64,000 nucleotides of DNA from assembly GCF_005239135.1 (NCBI RefSeq), contig NZ_QKNX01000002.1, forward strand, positions 248,001 to 312,000. The letters run 5' to 3'. Below the pieces are notes generated by a model, which made no database searches, was not told where the DNA came from, and worked only from the letters and a program-made list of their open reading frames with translations. Positions 1 through 8,639 of the stretch are shown in pieces. Numbering within the stretch: position 1 is the stretch's first letter; every line of letters begins with the position of its first letter. A program made the position numbers and the translations under genes. Source of the stretch: Natronomonas salsuginis (GTDB lineage: Archaea; Halobacteriota; Halobacteria; Halobacteriales; Haloarculaceae).

Positions 1-160
1 GGTCGTCGAATCGGGCGAAGAAAAGCAGACGGCAGTCGCCGGAATCAACGGCCTCCAATCGGAGCTCGCCGTCACCGTCGAGGCGGCGGCCGTCCTCTAC
101 GCACACCGTCGGGGGGTCGACGTGCAGGAACTCGCGAACGCGGCGCGACGGGAGCTATAA
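1..160 (+). CDS. C-terminal end of an unrecognised protein (partial)
   Basis: An open frame runs in from the left edge and stops with TAA at 158-160, giving about 52 residues. The visible part is mostly helical, with an Ala/Val-rich stretch and a basic end (AARREL). Codon use is normal for the window, with G or C in third positions. It ends one base before the ATG of the next gene, so the two are probably co-transcribed. Too little is present to name a family. Confidence 0.6.
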   Translation, partial: VVESGEEKQTAVAGINGLQSELAVTVEAAAVLYAHRRGVDVQELANAARREL

Positions 161-161
161 C

Positions 162-581
162 ATGGTCGTCGATGAACTCACCGACGGGAAGCGTCTGGGA
201 CAGTTGCTCGCCTCGGAGATCCACGGCCACGAGCGCGGTGTGTTCGAACGCCTCGGGGTCGTCGATGCCGACACCGATGTCGAACCGAGCGACGAAGGAG
301 CGTTCGCGTACGCGATCGCGGTAGGGAGCGGCGACCGGGGCGACGGCGGAAACGACGACTGGATCGCGGACGCGTACATTCACCCCGACCGACTGCGCGT
401 GGAGTTCAGCGCGTCCCCCGACGTTGCCGCCGCCGCCGGGCGGGAAGCGGGGCTTCGGACGCGGCCGAAAGCCGTCGATCCGCCGCGAACGCTCGTGTTC
501 GTCGAGAGCGGGGCCGAGGTGAAAGCCGCGCTACGCGTCGTCCGCGCGGTCGCGGCGGAGCGTTTCGAGACGAAGCGGTAG
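162..581 (+). CDS. Conserved-looking haloarchaeal protein of unknown function
   Basis: This is a 139-residue soluble, mixed acidic protein with no signal peptide or membrane segment. The ATG follows the upstream stop by one base, indicating an operon with the truncated gene to the left. Residues about 20-75 are acidic and Gly/Asp-rich. The C-terminal half carries a segment ending in VFVESGAEVKAALRVVRAV. I do not recognise the family. Its last 51 bases overlap, tail to tail, the 3' end of the HAD hydrolase gene on the other strand. Confidence 0.6.
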   Translation: MVVDELTDGKRLGQLLASEIHGHERGVFERLGVVDADTDVEPSDEGAFAYAIAVGSGDRGDGGNDDWIADAYIHPDRLRVEFSASPDVAAAAGREAGLRTRPKAVDPPRTLVFVESGAEVKAALRVVRAVAAERFETKR

Positions 582-1217
582 CGAATCGAACTCCTCGCGA
601 CGGATCGTCGCATCGGCGTCCGGATGCGGACCGGGGCCGTCGTCGTACTGTACCTGCACGGTGAGCAGGCCGGCCGCGGACGCGCCAACGATATCCCGTT
701 CGGGGTGGTCGCCAACGTAGACCGTCTCCTCGGGGCGAACGGCCAGTTCGTCGGTGATCGCCTCGAAACCGCGACGGTCGGGTTTCGGAGCCCCGATCGG
801 TCCGGTCACGACGACGGCGTCGAAGGCGTCGCTCCAGCCCAATCGCCGGAGTTTGTCGTGTTGGGTTTCGCCGGGGCCGTCGGTCAACAAACCGACCCGG
901 TAGCGCGCTTGGAGCGTCGAGAGGACCGCCTCGACGCCCTCGATCGGGGCGAGCGCGTCACCGATGGTCTCGCGGTACGCGCGTGTCAGTTCTGGCGCAT
1001 CCGAGCCGACGAGCGACTCGAACACTGGGAGCCGACTCTCAGTGCCGCTGTGTTCGCTGTGCGCCTCCAGATACGCCTCCCGACCGAACGTCAGCGGAAC
1101 CGATGCGCGATCGGCCGCGGTTTCCAAGAGGCTCGTTCGGTCGGCCTCGGTGACGGCGAGCGTGTCGTCGAGATCGAACACGACGGCGGTGAACACGGGC
1201 GTCAGTTGGTCGGCCAT
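531..1217 (-). CDS. HAD-superfamily hydrolase
   Basis: A predicted Mg-dependent phosphatase of the haloacid dehalogenase superfamily, 228 residues. Motif I is FDLDDTL near the N-terminus, motif II is LLTDGP, the motif III lysine lies in GAPKPDRRGFE, and motif IV is VYVGDHPERDIVGA. The helical cap between motifs I and II fits subfamily I (phosphoglycolate phosphatase/pyrophosphatase-like), but the substrate cannot be told. The ATG at 1215-1217 was chosen over longer upstream frames because motif I then sits about 13 residues in, as is usual. The 3' end overlaps the convergent gene ending at 581. Confidence 0.85.
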   Translation of the reverse strand: MADQLTPVFTAVVFDLDDTLAVTEADRTSLLETAADRASVPLTFGREAYLEAHSEHSGTESRLPVFESLVGSDAPELTRAYRETIGDALAPIEGVEAVLSTLQARYRVGLLTDGPGETQHDKLRRLGWSDAFDAVVVTGPIGAPKPDRRGFEAITDELAVRPEETVYVGDHPERDIVGASAAGLLTVQVQYDDGPGPHPDADATIRREEFDSLPLRLETLRRDRADDA

Positions 1218-1302
1218 CGATATATATTGTCCGACGCGCGGCTGACGCGTTCCGGGAGACGCGAACGGGAGCGTTTTTACTCGATCCCCGAGTGGCGAAC
1301 GT

Positions 1303-2112
1303 ATGGGCTTTTTCGACGATCTCGAAGCGCGCATCGAGGCGACCGACAGCGTCGTCTCGGTCGGGCTCGATCCGGACCCCGACCGGCTGCCGGCGTTTCT
1401 CGATTCTGAACTTCCACGATGGGCGTTCAACCGCCGTGTCATCGACGCAACCCACGAGCACGCCGCCTGTTACAAGCCGAACGCCGCGTTCTACGAAGAC
1501 GGCGACGGCTGGCGCGCGCTCGAGGAGACGATCGCGTACGCCCACGGCAAGGGCGTTCCCGTCCTGCTCGACGCCAAGCGCGGCGACATCGGGAACACGG
1601 CGCGTCAGTACGCGAAACTGCTCGATGAGAGCGGACTCGACGCCGACGCCATCACGCTCAACCCCTACATGGGGCGAGACACGCTGGAGCCGTACCTCTC
1701 CCGTTCGGAGAAGGGCGTCTTCGTCCTCTGCCGGACTTCGAACCGCGGCGGCTCTGACTTTCAGGACCTCGATATCGGCAACGACAAGCCGTTGTATCAG
1801 TACGTCGCCCAGCGTTGTGCGGCGTGGAACGATCACGACAACGTCGGCCTCGTCGTCGGCGCGACCGCCCCCGAGGAACTGGAGACGCTCCGCGATCTCG
1901 TCGACCTCCCGTTTCTCGTCCCTGGCGTCGGCGCGCAGGGCGGCGACGCGGAGGCGGCCGTCGAGTTCGGCCTCGCCGACGGCGTCGGACTGGTCAACTC
2001 CTCGCGGGGAATCATCTTCGCGGGCGAGGGGGCCGACGACGAGGACGCGTACTTCCGAGCAGTCGGCGACGCCGCGAAGCGCCTCAAGCGGCGGCTCGAC
2101 GAGTTCCGGTAG
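1303..2112 (+). CDS. pyrF: Orotidine 5'-phosphate decarboxylase
   Basis: Catalyses the last step of de novo UMP synthesis, decarboxylating OMP in the cytosol. The 269-residue protein carries the signature DAKRGDIG (residues 90-97), whose Asp-Lys-Asp residues form the catalytic charge network, and VPGVGAQGG near the C-terminus for phosphate binding. The length fits the longer type 2 OMPDC subfamily found in haloarchaea and mycobacteria rather than the roughly 210-residue type found in methanogens. It stands alone on the plus strand, and the convergent redoxin gene ends 16 bases downstream. Confidence 0.93.
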   Translation: MGFFDDLEARIEATDSVVSVGLDPDPDRLPAFLDSELPRWAFNRRVIDATHEHAACYKPNAAFYEDGDGWRALEETIAYAHGKGVPVLLDAKRGDIGNTARQYAKLLDESGLDADAITLNPYMGRDTLEPYLSRSEKGVFVLCRTSNRGGSDFQDLDIGNDKPLYQYVAQRCAAWNDHDNVGLVVGATAPEELETLRDLVDLPFLVPGVGAQGGDAEAAVEFGLADGVGLVNSSRGIIFAGEGADDEDAYFRAVGDAAKRLKRRLDEFR

Positions 2113-2127
2113 GCCGCCGCGTTGGGG

Positions 2128-2661
2128 CTACGGTGGGGTGAACGCGTCGTAGTCGATGGACACCTCCATGTCGGCCGCCGCGAAGCGCGCTTGGACGTGC
2201 GGGGCGACCAGTTCGACCGGCGACGGGTCCGACGCCTCGAACGCGTCCGCACAGCTCCACACGAACGCGACGTCCCAGTCGGTTCCGACGAGGAAGACGG
2301 CCCGTTTCGGGGGGCCGTAGTGGCCCTCCCACTCGTCGTACTGAACGCCGTAGTAGCTCGCCGCGCTCGACGCGTCGCCGAGAAGCGCCATCGGGAGGTC
2401 GTACCGATCGGCGTAGGCGGCGGCCGCGTAGATGCTGTCCATCGAGAGCGCCCACACTTCGAGACCGGGCAGATCGTGCCAGCCGGCGTCCCGGATCGCA
2501 CACAGTTCGGCGGTCGCCGTCGGCAGAAACGTCGCCGGGGCGAACCACAGCAGCACGGCGTTTCCGGCTCCGATGGGGCGAAACAGTTCGTAGAGCGCCG
2601 GCTCCCCGCCCTCGACGCCCGGGAGCGCGAAGTCGGGGGCGGTCTGCCCCTCCTGTATCAT
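2128..2661 (-). CDS. Redoxin (AhpC/TSA-like) lacking the peroxidatic cysteine
   Basis: A 177-residue thioredoxin-fold protein of the peroxiredoxin family. The N-terminus (GQTAPDFALPGVEGG) and the later KRAVFLVG strand fit AhpC/TSA proteins. Where the family has F-x-P-x-x-F-T-P-x-C-T-x-E-L, this protein reads FAPATFLPTATAEL (residues 40-53). The peroxidatic Cys is Ala49 and the conserved Thr is Leu46. Only the commonly seen Cys after E-L is kept, as Cys54. It is probably not a standard peroxidase. It may be a structural, chaperone-like or alternative-cysteine redox protein. The reading frame is intact, so it is not an obvious pseudogene. Confidence 0.8.
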   Translation of the reverse strand: MIQEGQTAPDFALPGVEGGEPALYELFRPIGAGNAVLLWFAPATFLPTATAELCAIRDAGWHDLPGLEVWALSMDSIYAAAAYADRYDLPMALLGDASSAASYYGVQYDEWEGHYGPPKRAVFLVGTDWDVAFVWSCADAFEASDPSPVELVAPHVQARFAAADMEVSIDYDAFTPP

Positions 2662-2848
2662 ACGCTCCCTGCGGCGGCCGGCCCCTTCGCTTTGCCGGCC
2701 GGCGCGGTCGATCGGGGCCGTGTCGTCACGGTCGTCGGAGCGAGGGGTGAGTGTACTGCTTCGATCCGCTCGGCGAAGTAGGGCGGATACGTAGCACTAA
2801 ATAGACGTACCCCGGTAGGTGCAGGCAGTGAATCGGTGAACCATCGCC

Positions 2849-3505
2849 ATGGTAGGAGAGCTCTTTGTGACGCTGCTGGGCGACCCGTTCGCCGTGATGA
2901 ACACGATCGGGTTGGTCGCGTTCGCCCTCGTCGGATCGTCCAAGGCGATCCGTGAGGAGTTCGATCTGTTCGGGATCGCGATCGTGGGGCTGGCGATGGC
3001 GTTCGCCGGCGGCGTGACGCGGGATCTCCTCGTGATGCGCGTGCCGTTGGCGCTTCAGTCCCCGGTCGAGCTCACGCTGGGGTTCGTCGGCGTGCTCTTG
3101 GCCATCGCGTTGCTGGTCGTGTTACGCTCCCCGGACGAGCATCCGATCACGCTCGTCGCGGACGCGGTCGGACTTGGGGCCTTTGCGACGACGGGAGCGA
3201 TCGTCGCGACCGAGGCGAGCGTCTCCGCGATCGGCGTCGTGGCGATCGCGACGATCAATGCGGTCGGCGGGGGTGCGTTTGCCGATATCCTGCTCGACCG
3301 GTCCCCGTTCATCCTCTTCGATGATTTCTACGCCAGTTGCGCCGTCTTTGGCGGGGCGGCGTATCTCGTATCGGACGCCCTCGGAGCGGCCGGGAGTACC
3401 GCTGCCGGCGTCTGCGCCGTCGTTACCGTCGCGACGCGGCTAATCGCGGTGACGCGGAACTGGGAGCTTCCGACGGTTCAGGAATTAGGGCTGATCGAGC
3501 GATGA
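2849..3505 (+). CDS. TRIC/UPF0126-family membrane protein
   Basis: A 218-residue integral membrane protein with about seven hydrophobic segments and the two-repeat arrangement of the UPF0126 family (prokaryotic TRIC cation channels). Family-typical patterns are FALVGSSKAIREEFDLFGI in the first repeat with GGVTRDLL after it, and a second copy with GAIVATEA and INAVGGGAFADILL. Prokaryotic TRIC channels conduct monovalent cations, and some relatives are annotated as glycine transporters, so the substrate is uncertain. The neighbouring genes give no functional context. Confidence 0.85.
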   Translation: MVGELFVTLLGDPFAVMNTIGLVAFALVGSSKAIREEFDLFGIAIVGLAMAFAGGVTRDLLVMRVPLALQSPVELTLGFVGVLLAIALLVVLRSPDEHPITLVADAVGLGAFATTGAIVATEASVSAIGVVAIATINAVGGGAFADILLDRSPFILFDDFYASCAVFGGAAYLVSDALGAAGSTAAGVCAVVTVATRLIAVTRNWELPTVQELGLIER

Positions 3506-3568
3506 GATACCCCCGTCCGCAGCGCGCCGCGTTCATCCGTCGGTGAAGCTCCCGGAAATGCCGATACG

Positions 3569-4423
3569 CTACCGCGAGAGGGCCGCTTCGAGGCGATCGA
3601 CGTACGTCTCGTGTCCGACAAACAGCGGCGTCCGTTCGTGAAGTTCCTCGGGCGTACACGCCAACAGCGATCGCTCGCCGTTCGAGGACGCACCGCCAGC
3701 GGACTCGACGATGTGAGCGATCGGGTGGCCCTCGAACAGCAGCCGGAGTTTCCCCTCGGGGCGCTCGCGGAGGCCGGGGTAGCCGAAGATCCCGCCGTAG
3801 GTGAGTACCTGGTTCACGTCGGCGATCATCGCGCCGCCGTAACGGAGTTTCAGCTCCGATTCGACTTCGGAGACGTAGTCGGCGAAGGCGTCGGTCCACT
3901 GCGGGACGCGGCCGCCGAACCCGTAGACGGTCGGCTCGTCGGGGAGCGTGAGGTTCTCGGTGACGACGCGCCGGGAGCCGTCGCCGTCTATCACCGACTC
4001 CGTGACGACGCCGTCGCGGGCGACGACCATCGTCGTGATCGGCCCGTAGAGGACGAACCCGCTCGCGAGGAGGTCGTCGCCGCTGGCGGGGAGCGTTCCG
4101 TCGTAGACGCCGAACAACGTTCCCATCGCGTTGTTCGATCTGAGGTTCGAGGAACCGTCGAGGGGGTCTGTGGCGACGAAGTACTGGCCTTCACCGTCGG
4201 CACGGACGACCGGTTCGCGCTCCTCGCTGGCGTAGCCGGTGACCGCGTCGATGTCGAGAAGTCGCGCTTCGAGCAGCTCGTCGGCGTAGACGTCGGCTTC
4301 CAGCTGGCGCTCGCCGGAGGGGTTCGCGCCGGCCTCGTAGGTGCGTCTACCGACGAGTCCCTCGCGAACGTCGGGAGCGGTCGAGGCGACGGCGTCGACG
4401 ACGGCGGCGATCGGGTCGGACAT
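3569..4423 (-). CDS. fbp: Fructose-1,6-bisphosphatase, class I
   Basis: Hydrolyses fructose-1,6-bisphosphate to fructose-6-phosphate, the committing step of gluconeogenesis. The 284-residue protein has the metal/substrate motif DPLDGSSN (residues 86-93), an upstream acidic metal ligand region (YASEEREP) and a C-terminal YGGAMIADVNQVLTYGG segment that fits the substrate loop of class I enzymes. The ATG at 4423 lies 6 bases after the aldolase stop on the same strand, so the two gluconeogenic enzymes form a two-gene operon with the aldolase first. Confidence 0.92.
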   Translation of the reverse strand: MSDPIAAVVDAVASTAPDVREGLVGRRTYEAGANPSGERQLEADVYADELLEARLLDIDAVTGYASEEREPVVRADGEGQYFVATDPLDGSSNLRSNNAMGTLFGVYDGTLPASGDDLLASGFVLYGPITTMVVARDGVVTESVIDGDGSRRVVTENLTLPDEPTVYGFGGRVPQWTDAFADYVSEVESELKLRYGGAMIADVNQVLTYGGIFGYPGLRERPEGKLRLLFEGHPIAHIVESAGGASSNGERSLLACTPEELHERTPLFVGHETYVDRLEAALSR

Positions 4424-4429
4424 CGGGCG

Positions 4430-5224
4430 TTAGTCGGCCGCCTCAAGCGCCTCGTCGACGGTCGCCTCCTCGAAAATGACCGCTTCGAGGGCGTCAAGGA
4501 TGCGTTCGGGGTTCTCGCGCTGCCAGACGTTTCGACCGACGGCGAGCCCCTTGCCGCCGGCGTCGATCGTCTGTTTGACGCTCTCGAGGAACGCTCGGTC
4601 GCTCGTCTTCGAGCCGCCGGACATGACGACCTTCGTCCGCCCAGCCATCCGGACGGCGTCCTCCATCGCCTCGCGGCTGCCGGGGTGTTTCACCTTGGCC
4701 ACGTCGGCGCCGAGTTCCAGAGCGAGTCGGGCGGCGTAGGAGATCGTCGACGGCTTGGTGTCGTTCTTCAATCCCTGTCCGCGCGGGTACGACCACATCA
4801 CGACGGCCATTCCGTGCTCGCGGGCGGCCTCCTGGGCCTCGCGGAACTCCTCGACCATCTCGATCTCGTGGTTCGAACCGCCGTAGACAGTGAAGCCGAC
4901 CGAGGACGCGCCCAACTCGGCGGCGTACTCGACGGAGCAGTTGACCGCAGAATCTGGCTCGCCCATCCAGAGGTTCGAGGTGCCATTGAGCTTCGCGAGG
5001 AGGTCGACGTCGTCCTCGTAGCTCGGATAGTACGCCTCCGCGATCCCCTTCTGGACGGCGACGGAGGTGACCGCGGGGTGGGTCGCCGCCTCGAACGTTC
5101 GCTCGGGGTCGGCGCTCTCGGGAACGCCCTCGAAGTCGACCGGACCGTGCTCGAGACCGTGGTCGTACGCGAGAATGAGCACCTTTCCGTCCCGACACAG
5201 CGGGGTGTCGTCGATGGGAATCAT
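4430..5224 (-). CDS. Class I fructose-bisphosphate aldolase (archaeal DhnA type)
   Basis: A 264-residue TIM-barrel Schiff-base aldolase that condenses dihydroxyacetone phosphate with glyceraldehyde-3-phosphate. ILAYDHGLEHGP (residues 17-28) is the family N-terminal signature. The ADVAKVKHPG strand (174-182) holds the Schiff-base lysine, Lys177 by analogy with archaeal aldolases. VMSGGSK and GLAVGRNVWQ form the phosphate site. The related 2-amino-3,7-dideoxyheptulosonate synthase of aromatic biosynthesis shares this fold. Position 6 bases upstream of fbp favours the gluconeogenic aldolase. Confidence 0.88.
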   Translation of the reverse strand: MIPIDDTPLCRDGKVLILAYDHGLEHGPVDFEGVPESADPERTFEAATHPAVTSVAVQKGIAEAYYPSYEDDVDLLAKLNGTSNLWMGEPDSAVNCSVEYAAELGASSVGFTVYGGSNHEIEMVEEFREAQEAAREHGMAVVMWSYPRGQGLKNDTKPSTISYAARLALELGADVAKVKHPGSREAMEDAVRMAGRTKVVMSGGSKTSDRAFLESVKQTIDAGGKGLAVGRNVWQRENPERILDALEAVIFEEATVDEALEAAD

Positions 5225-5339
5225 GTACGTGAACGTCCGGTGAGGCGGACAAAGAAGATTCTGGTCCGTCGAGGCCAGCGATGGGAACTCACACTGGAAA
5301 GCGTACCGAGAACGTCCACTGGAAAACGTACTGAGGTAT

Positions 5340-5543
5340 CTACGCGTTGTTCATCCGGATCGACTGCTCCGCCCCACAGAGACGACAGGCGGCGACTCGG
5401 TAGGGTTCTCGGGAGTACTCGGCGTTTTCGGTCCGTTGGCTCTCCGTTCGGAGTTCGATCGACACGTCGTGTGGCGTGTTGCGGTCGCACGACTCACACG
5501 ATTCGGTCATCGTTCCGTCGGTGTCATCTGGTTTCGTCGACAT
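5340..5543 (-). CDS. Small zinc-ribbon protein (DUF7835-like)
   Basis: A 67-residue acidic, hydrophilic protein with two CxxC knuckles: CESC (about residues 16-19) and CRLC (about 54-57). They are separated by a beta-strand-rich stretch, as expected for a single zinc beta-ribbon. The arrangement fits a family of small haloarchaeal putative zinc-ribbon proteins. A possible TATA element (CATTTTAGG on the minus strand, about 5571-5579) lies roughly 30 bases upstream of the ATG, suggesting a leaderless monocistronic mRNA. Function is unknown; nucleic-acid or protein binding is only a guess. Confidence 0.75.
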   Translation of the reverse strand: MSTKPDDTDGTMTESCESCDRNTPHDVSIELRTESQRTENAEYSREPYRVAACRLCGAEQSIRMNNA

Positions 5544-5767
5544 GCGTACACTCCCGTAGCGATGAGAGACTCCTAAAATGGCGAGTCGGTTGCGGACCGT
5601 TTAGCCCAAGAAGAAGCAGATATTGCCAGACGAGTCGTGACCGAGCTAAAACGTTTAAAATGTCGTCTCGGACCGCGAATATACGCCCGAAACAGTTGAA
5701 CAGCCACAAGAGTTAAATACTGGTTCGACCCCCGACACGTTATCTCACGGACGCCCCGAGGGGGGAT

Positions 5768-6304
5768 ATGGACCAGCTATTCGCGCCCTGGCGAATCGAG
5801 TGGGTCGAGCGGGACGGCTCGGACGGAATCGAGGGCTGTCCGTTCTGCGTCCTTCCGGATCGCGATGACGCCCAGGAGGCGCTCGTCGTCGCCGAGTCCG
5901 AGCACGCCTTCGTGCTGTCGAACAACTACCCGTACAACCCCGGTCACGTCATGGTCATCCCGCGCCGACACACCGGCGAGTACACCGAACTCGACGACGG
6001 CGCGCTGTTAGATCACGCCAGGCTCAAACAGCGAACCATGCGGGCGCTCGATGCGGCGTTCGAGCCCGACGGCCTCAACGCCGGACTCAACCTCGGCGAC
6101 GCCTCCGGCGGTTCCGTCGACGACCACCTGCACACGCACGTCGTTCCCCGCTGGGGTGGTGACACCAACTTCATGCCGGTCTGTTCGGACACGAAGGTGA
6201 TCGTGCAGGCGCTCGAGGAGAGCTACGAGCAACTTCACGAGGCGTTCGCGGCGCAGTCGGGAACGCGGATACTGGACAGCGGATCCGTTTTCGTCGACGG
6301 TTGA
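5768..6304 (+). CDS. HIT-family nucleotide hydrolase/phosphorylase
   Basis: A 178-residue histidine-triad protein. The catalytic motif HLHTHVVPRW lies around residues 120-129, preceded by NLGDASGGSVDD. The N-terminus has CPFC, a half zinc site typical of HIT branches related to FHIT and Ap4A phosphorylase. NPGHVMVIPRRH is the other family signature. Such enzymes split or transfer nucleotides from dinucleoside polyphosphates or adenylylated compounds. A TATA-like GTTAAATAC sits about 50 bases upstream. The upstream gap of about 220 bases holds no gene. Confidence 0.88.
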   Translation: MDQLFAPWRIEWVERDGSDGIEGCPFCVLPDRDDAQEALVVAESEHAFVLSNNYPYNPGHVMVIPRRHTGEYTELDDGALLDHARLKQRTMRALDAAFEPDGLNAGLNLGDASGGSVDDHLHTHVVPRWGGDTNFMPVCSDTKVIVQALEESYEQLHEAFAAQSGTRILDSGSVFVDG

Positions 6305-6358
6305 TCCGAGGTTCGGCGCTCCGAAACGCCCGCTTCGAGACGCCTAATCCGACCACTT

Positions 6359-7315
6359 ATGCGGGCCGTTCCGGTAGAGGGTGCCGTGAGCGAGGGCGCG
6401 ATCGCCGAAGCGGGGCTCGAAGCCGACGAGGCCAAACGCGGGTTCACCCGTGCGAGCGTCGTCAACGTCCTCGGGAACGCGATCAAGATCGTCGTCGAGG
6501 CGGCCGTCGGATTGGCGTTCGGCTCCGTCGCCCTGCTGGCCGACGCCGCCCACTCGGTCGCGGATCTGGTCGCGAGCGTCGTGGTGTTTGTGTGGGGGCG
6601 GAGCGTCTACGATGACCCGGACGAGGCCCACCCGCACGGCCACCAGCGAGTCGAACCGCTCGCGGCGCTGTTCGTCGGCAGCGTCATCGTCCTGCTGGGA
6701 TTAAACCTCCTCTACGAATCCGCCCGCGGAGTGCTCGAAGGCCCGGGCGTCACGTTCAGCCCGCTTCTTATCGGGGCGTTGCTGTTCGCGATCGCGGACA
6801 TGTATCTCCTGTACTGGTACACCGTTCGAGTGAACGAGACGATCGGATCGTCGGCGCTTGACGCGCTCGCCGTCGACTGCCGGAACGACATCTACACCTC
6901 GATCGCTGCGCTCGTCGGCGTCATCGGCGTTTTCTTCGGCTACGCGACGCTCGACGCTGCCGCCGGCGGACTCGTCAGCGTGCTCGTCGTGTATCAGGGC
7001 TTCGAGATTGGCCGCGAAAACGTGTCGTACCTGATCGGCGCCGCCCCGAGCGACGAACAGCGACGACAGGTCGCGGACGTGCTCCGGTCGCACCCGGCGG
7101 TCTCGGGCGTGCACGACCTCGCCGTCTTCTACGACGGCACCGACCTCGAGGTCGAGGCCCACGTCGAGGTCGACGGCGAACTGACGCTTATCGAGGCCCA
7201 CGACATCGAGACGGAACTCGTGATGTCGCTGCGGAGCCTCGACGACGTGGGCGACGTCCACCTCCACCTCGATCCCGCCGGTATCGGCGAGTGGAAGGAC
7301 GCGATCGACGACTAG
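6359..7315 (+). CDS. Cation diffusion facilitator (CDF) metal transporter
   Basis: A 318-residue inner-membrane divalent metal/proton antiporter. Six hydrophobic segments span residues about 40-225. The metal site residues are visible as LLADAAHSVADL in TM2 (HxxxD pattern) and ALAVDCRNDIYTS in TM5 (DxxxD pattern). A cytosolic ferredoxin-like domain follows (about 230-310), containing EVEAHVEVDGELTLIEAH. Zinc, manganese or iron could be the substrate, and the sequence does not decide. An alternative downstream GTG start (VSEGAIAEAG) is possible; the ATG at 6359 was taken. Confidence 0.88.
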   Translation: MRAVPVEGAVSEGAIAEAGLEADEAKRGFTRASVVNVLGNAIKIVVEAAVGLAFGSVALLADAAHSVADLVASVVVFVWGRSVYDDPDEAHPHGHQRVEPLAALFVGSVIVLLGLNLLYESARGVLEGPGVTFSPLLIGALLFAIADMYLLYWYTVRVNETIGSSALDALAVDCRNDIYTSIAALVGVIGVFFGYATLDAAAGGLVSVLVVYQGFEIGRENVSYLIGAAPSDEQRRQVADVLRSHPAVSGVHDLAVFYDGTDLEVEAHVEVDGELTLIEAHDIETELVMSLRSLDDVGDVHLHLDPAGIGEWKDAIDD

Positions 7316-7345
7316 AGCGCCGTCGGAACGAAAACCGAGGGGCGG

Positions 7346-8590
7346 TTAAATCGGCGTCCCGAAGCAATACATCGCCTCGTGCGCTGTGATCTCGACGTCG
7401 ACGAAGTCGCCGACCTTGACGCCGCGCTCGGACGCGTTCGTGACGATCACCTGTCGGTAGGCCTCGTCCCGACACTTCACCGAATCGCCCGTCCCCGGCT
7501 CGGCGGCAAGGACGGTATGCGTCTCGCCGACCATCGATGCGTGGATCTCGGTAGAAATCTCGCGTTTCAGCTCCGACATCGCCTTCGATCGCTCCTTTTT
7601 GATCGTCCCGCCGAGCCCCTTCATTTCGGCGGCGTCCGTCCCCGGTCGCTTCGAGAAGCGCGTGACGTTGATCTTCTCGGGACGCACCCGATCGAGCAGT
7701 TCCATCGAGCGCTCGTGGTCGGCGTCGGTCTCGGTCGGAAAGCCGACGATGAAGTCCGTCGAGAGCGTCCAGTGGTCGAGTCGATCGTCGAAGGTCTCGA
7801 CGATCGCCTCGAACTTGTCGACGCGGTGTTGACGGCGCATCGCTTCGAGCACCTCGTCGGAGCCCGATTGGACGGGCGCGTGGATGAAGTCGTAGAGCTT
7901 CTCGTTCTCGGCGAAGACATCGACAAGTTCCTCGTGGATCCCGTGGATGCCGCCGGGGTTCGCCATCCCGAGTCGGACGCGAAAGTCGCCGTCGATGTCA
8001 CAGATCCGATCGAGCAGTTCGGGGAGCTTTCGATCACCGGTGTCCCACCCGTAGACGCCGGTGTCCTGGCCCGTGACGCGGATCTCCTTCGCGCCGGCGT
8101 GGACGAGCGCCCGCGCTTTCTCGACGTTTTCGGCGACCGACGGGGAGTCGACGCGGCCGGTCGCGAACTTCGTGATGCAGTACGAGCAGTTGCTCATGCA
8201 ACCGCGGGCGATCGGGAGGATGCCGACGACGCCATCGAGGATCGGCTCGGCGTCCGGCGTCGTCGTCGGACACTCGCCGTTCGTGACAGCGGTCGGCACG
8301 TCGTCCCAGTGGAGCACCTGCACGTCGAGGTCGGCGAACTCCTCGCCCTGTGCGAGCGCCATACAGCCGGTGACGATCAGATCGGACGTCTCGTCGGCCA
8401 ACTCCTCGGCGCGTCGGAGCATGTTCCGCTCGGTCTTCTCGACGACCGTGCAGGTGTTGAGAATGGCCACGTCCGCCTCGTCGGCCCCGTCGACGCGGTA
8501 GTGGCCCGCGTCGCGGAGCGACCGCTCGATCCGGCGGCTCTCGCCCCGGTTCGACGTACAGCCGTACGTCTCGATGTGGTAGGTGGCCAT
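7346..8590 (-). CDS. tRNA t6A37 methylthiotransferase (archaeal e-MtaB/CDKAL1 type)
   Basis: A radical-SAM enzyme that converts t6A37 to ms2t6A in tRNAs, 414 residues. The N-terminal UPF0004 domain has its cluster cysteines at Cys11 (ETYGCTSNRGES), Cys47 (NTCTVVEKTE) and Cys76 (VTGCMA). The radical SAM motif is CMSNCSYC (Cys131, 135, 138). A C-terminal TRAM domain covers about residues 350-414. The T-x-C-T-V-V pattern and the TRAM end match the archaeal/eukaryotic e-MtaB group rather than MiaB. It is monocistronic or co-transcribed with deoC, which lies upstream on the same strand. Confidence 0.9.
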   Translation of the reverse strand: MATYHIETYGCTSNRGESRRIERSLRDAGHYRVDGADEADVAILNTCTVVEKTERNMLRRAEELADETSDLIVTGCMALAQGEEFADLDVQVLHWDDVPTAVTNGECPTTTPDAEPILDGVVGILPIARGCMSNCSYCITKFATGRVDSPSVAENVEKARALVHAGAKEIRVTGQDTGVYGWDTGDRKLPELLDRICDIDGDFRVRLGMANPGGIHGIHEELVDVFAENEKLYDFIHAPVQSGSDEVLEAMRRQHRVDKFEAIVETFDDRLDHWTLSTDFIVGFPTETDADHERSMELLDRVRPEKINVTRFSKRPGTDAAEMKGLGGTIKKERSKAMSELKREISTEIHASMVGETHTVLAAEPGTGDSVKCRDEAYRQVIVTNASERGVKVGDFVDVEITAHEAMYCFGTPI

Positions 8591-8639
8591 CGATTACCCG
8601 TTCCTTGCGGGCCGCCGGTCAAAAGGGCGACGTTTCGGC

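Noticed and set aside
1219-1227. TATATATA as promoter of the HAD hydrolase gene
   Set aside because: It is directly next to the ATG. An archaeal TATA box should be about 25-30 bases before the start site, so it does not fit the chosen start.
3611-5716. 701-residue open frame on the plus strand
   Set aside because: It is antisense to fbp and the aldolase. Its product is Val/Asp/Gly/Arg-rich with no family features, the usual mirror frame of GC-rich haloarchaeal genes.
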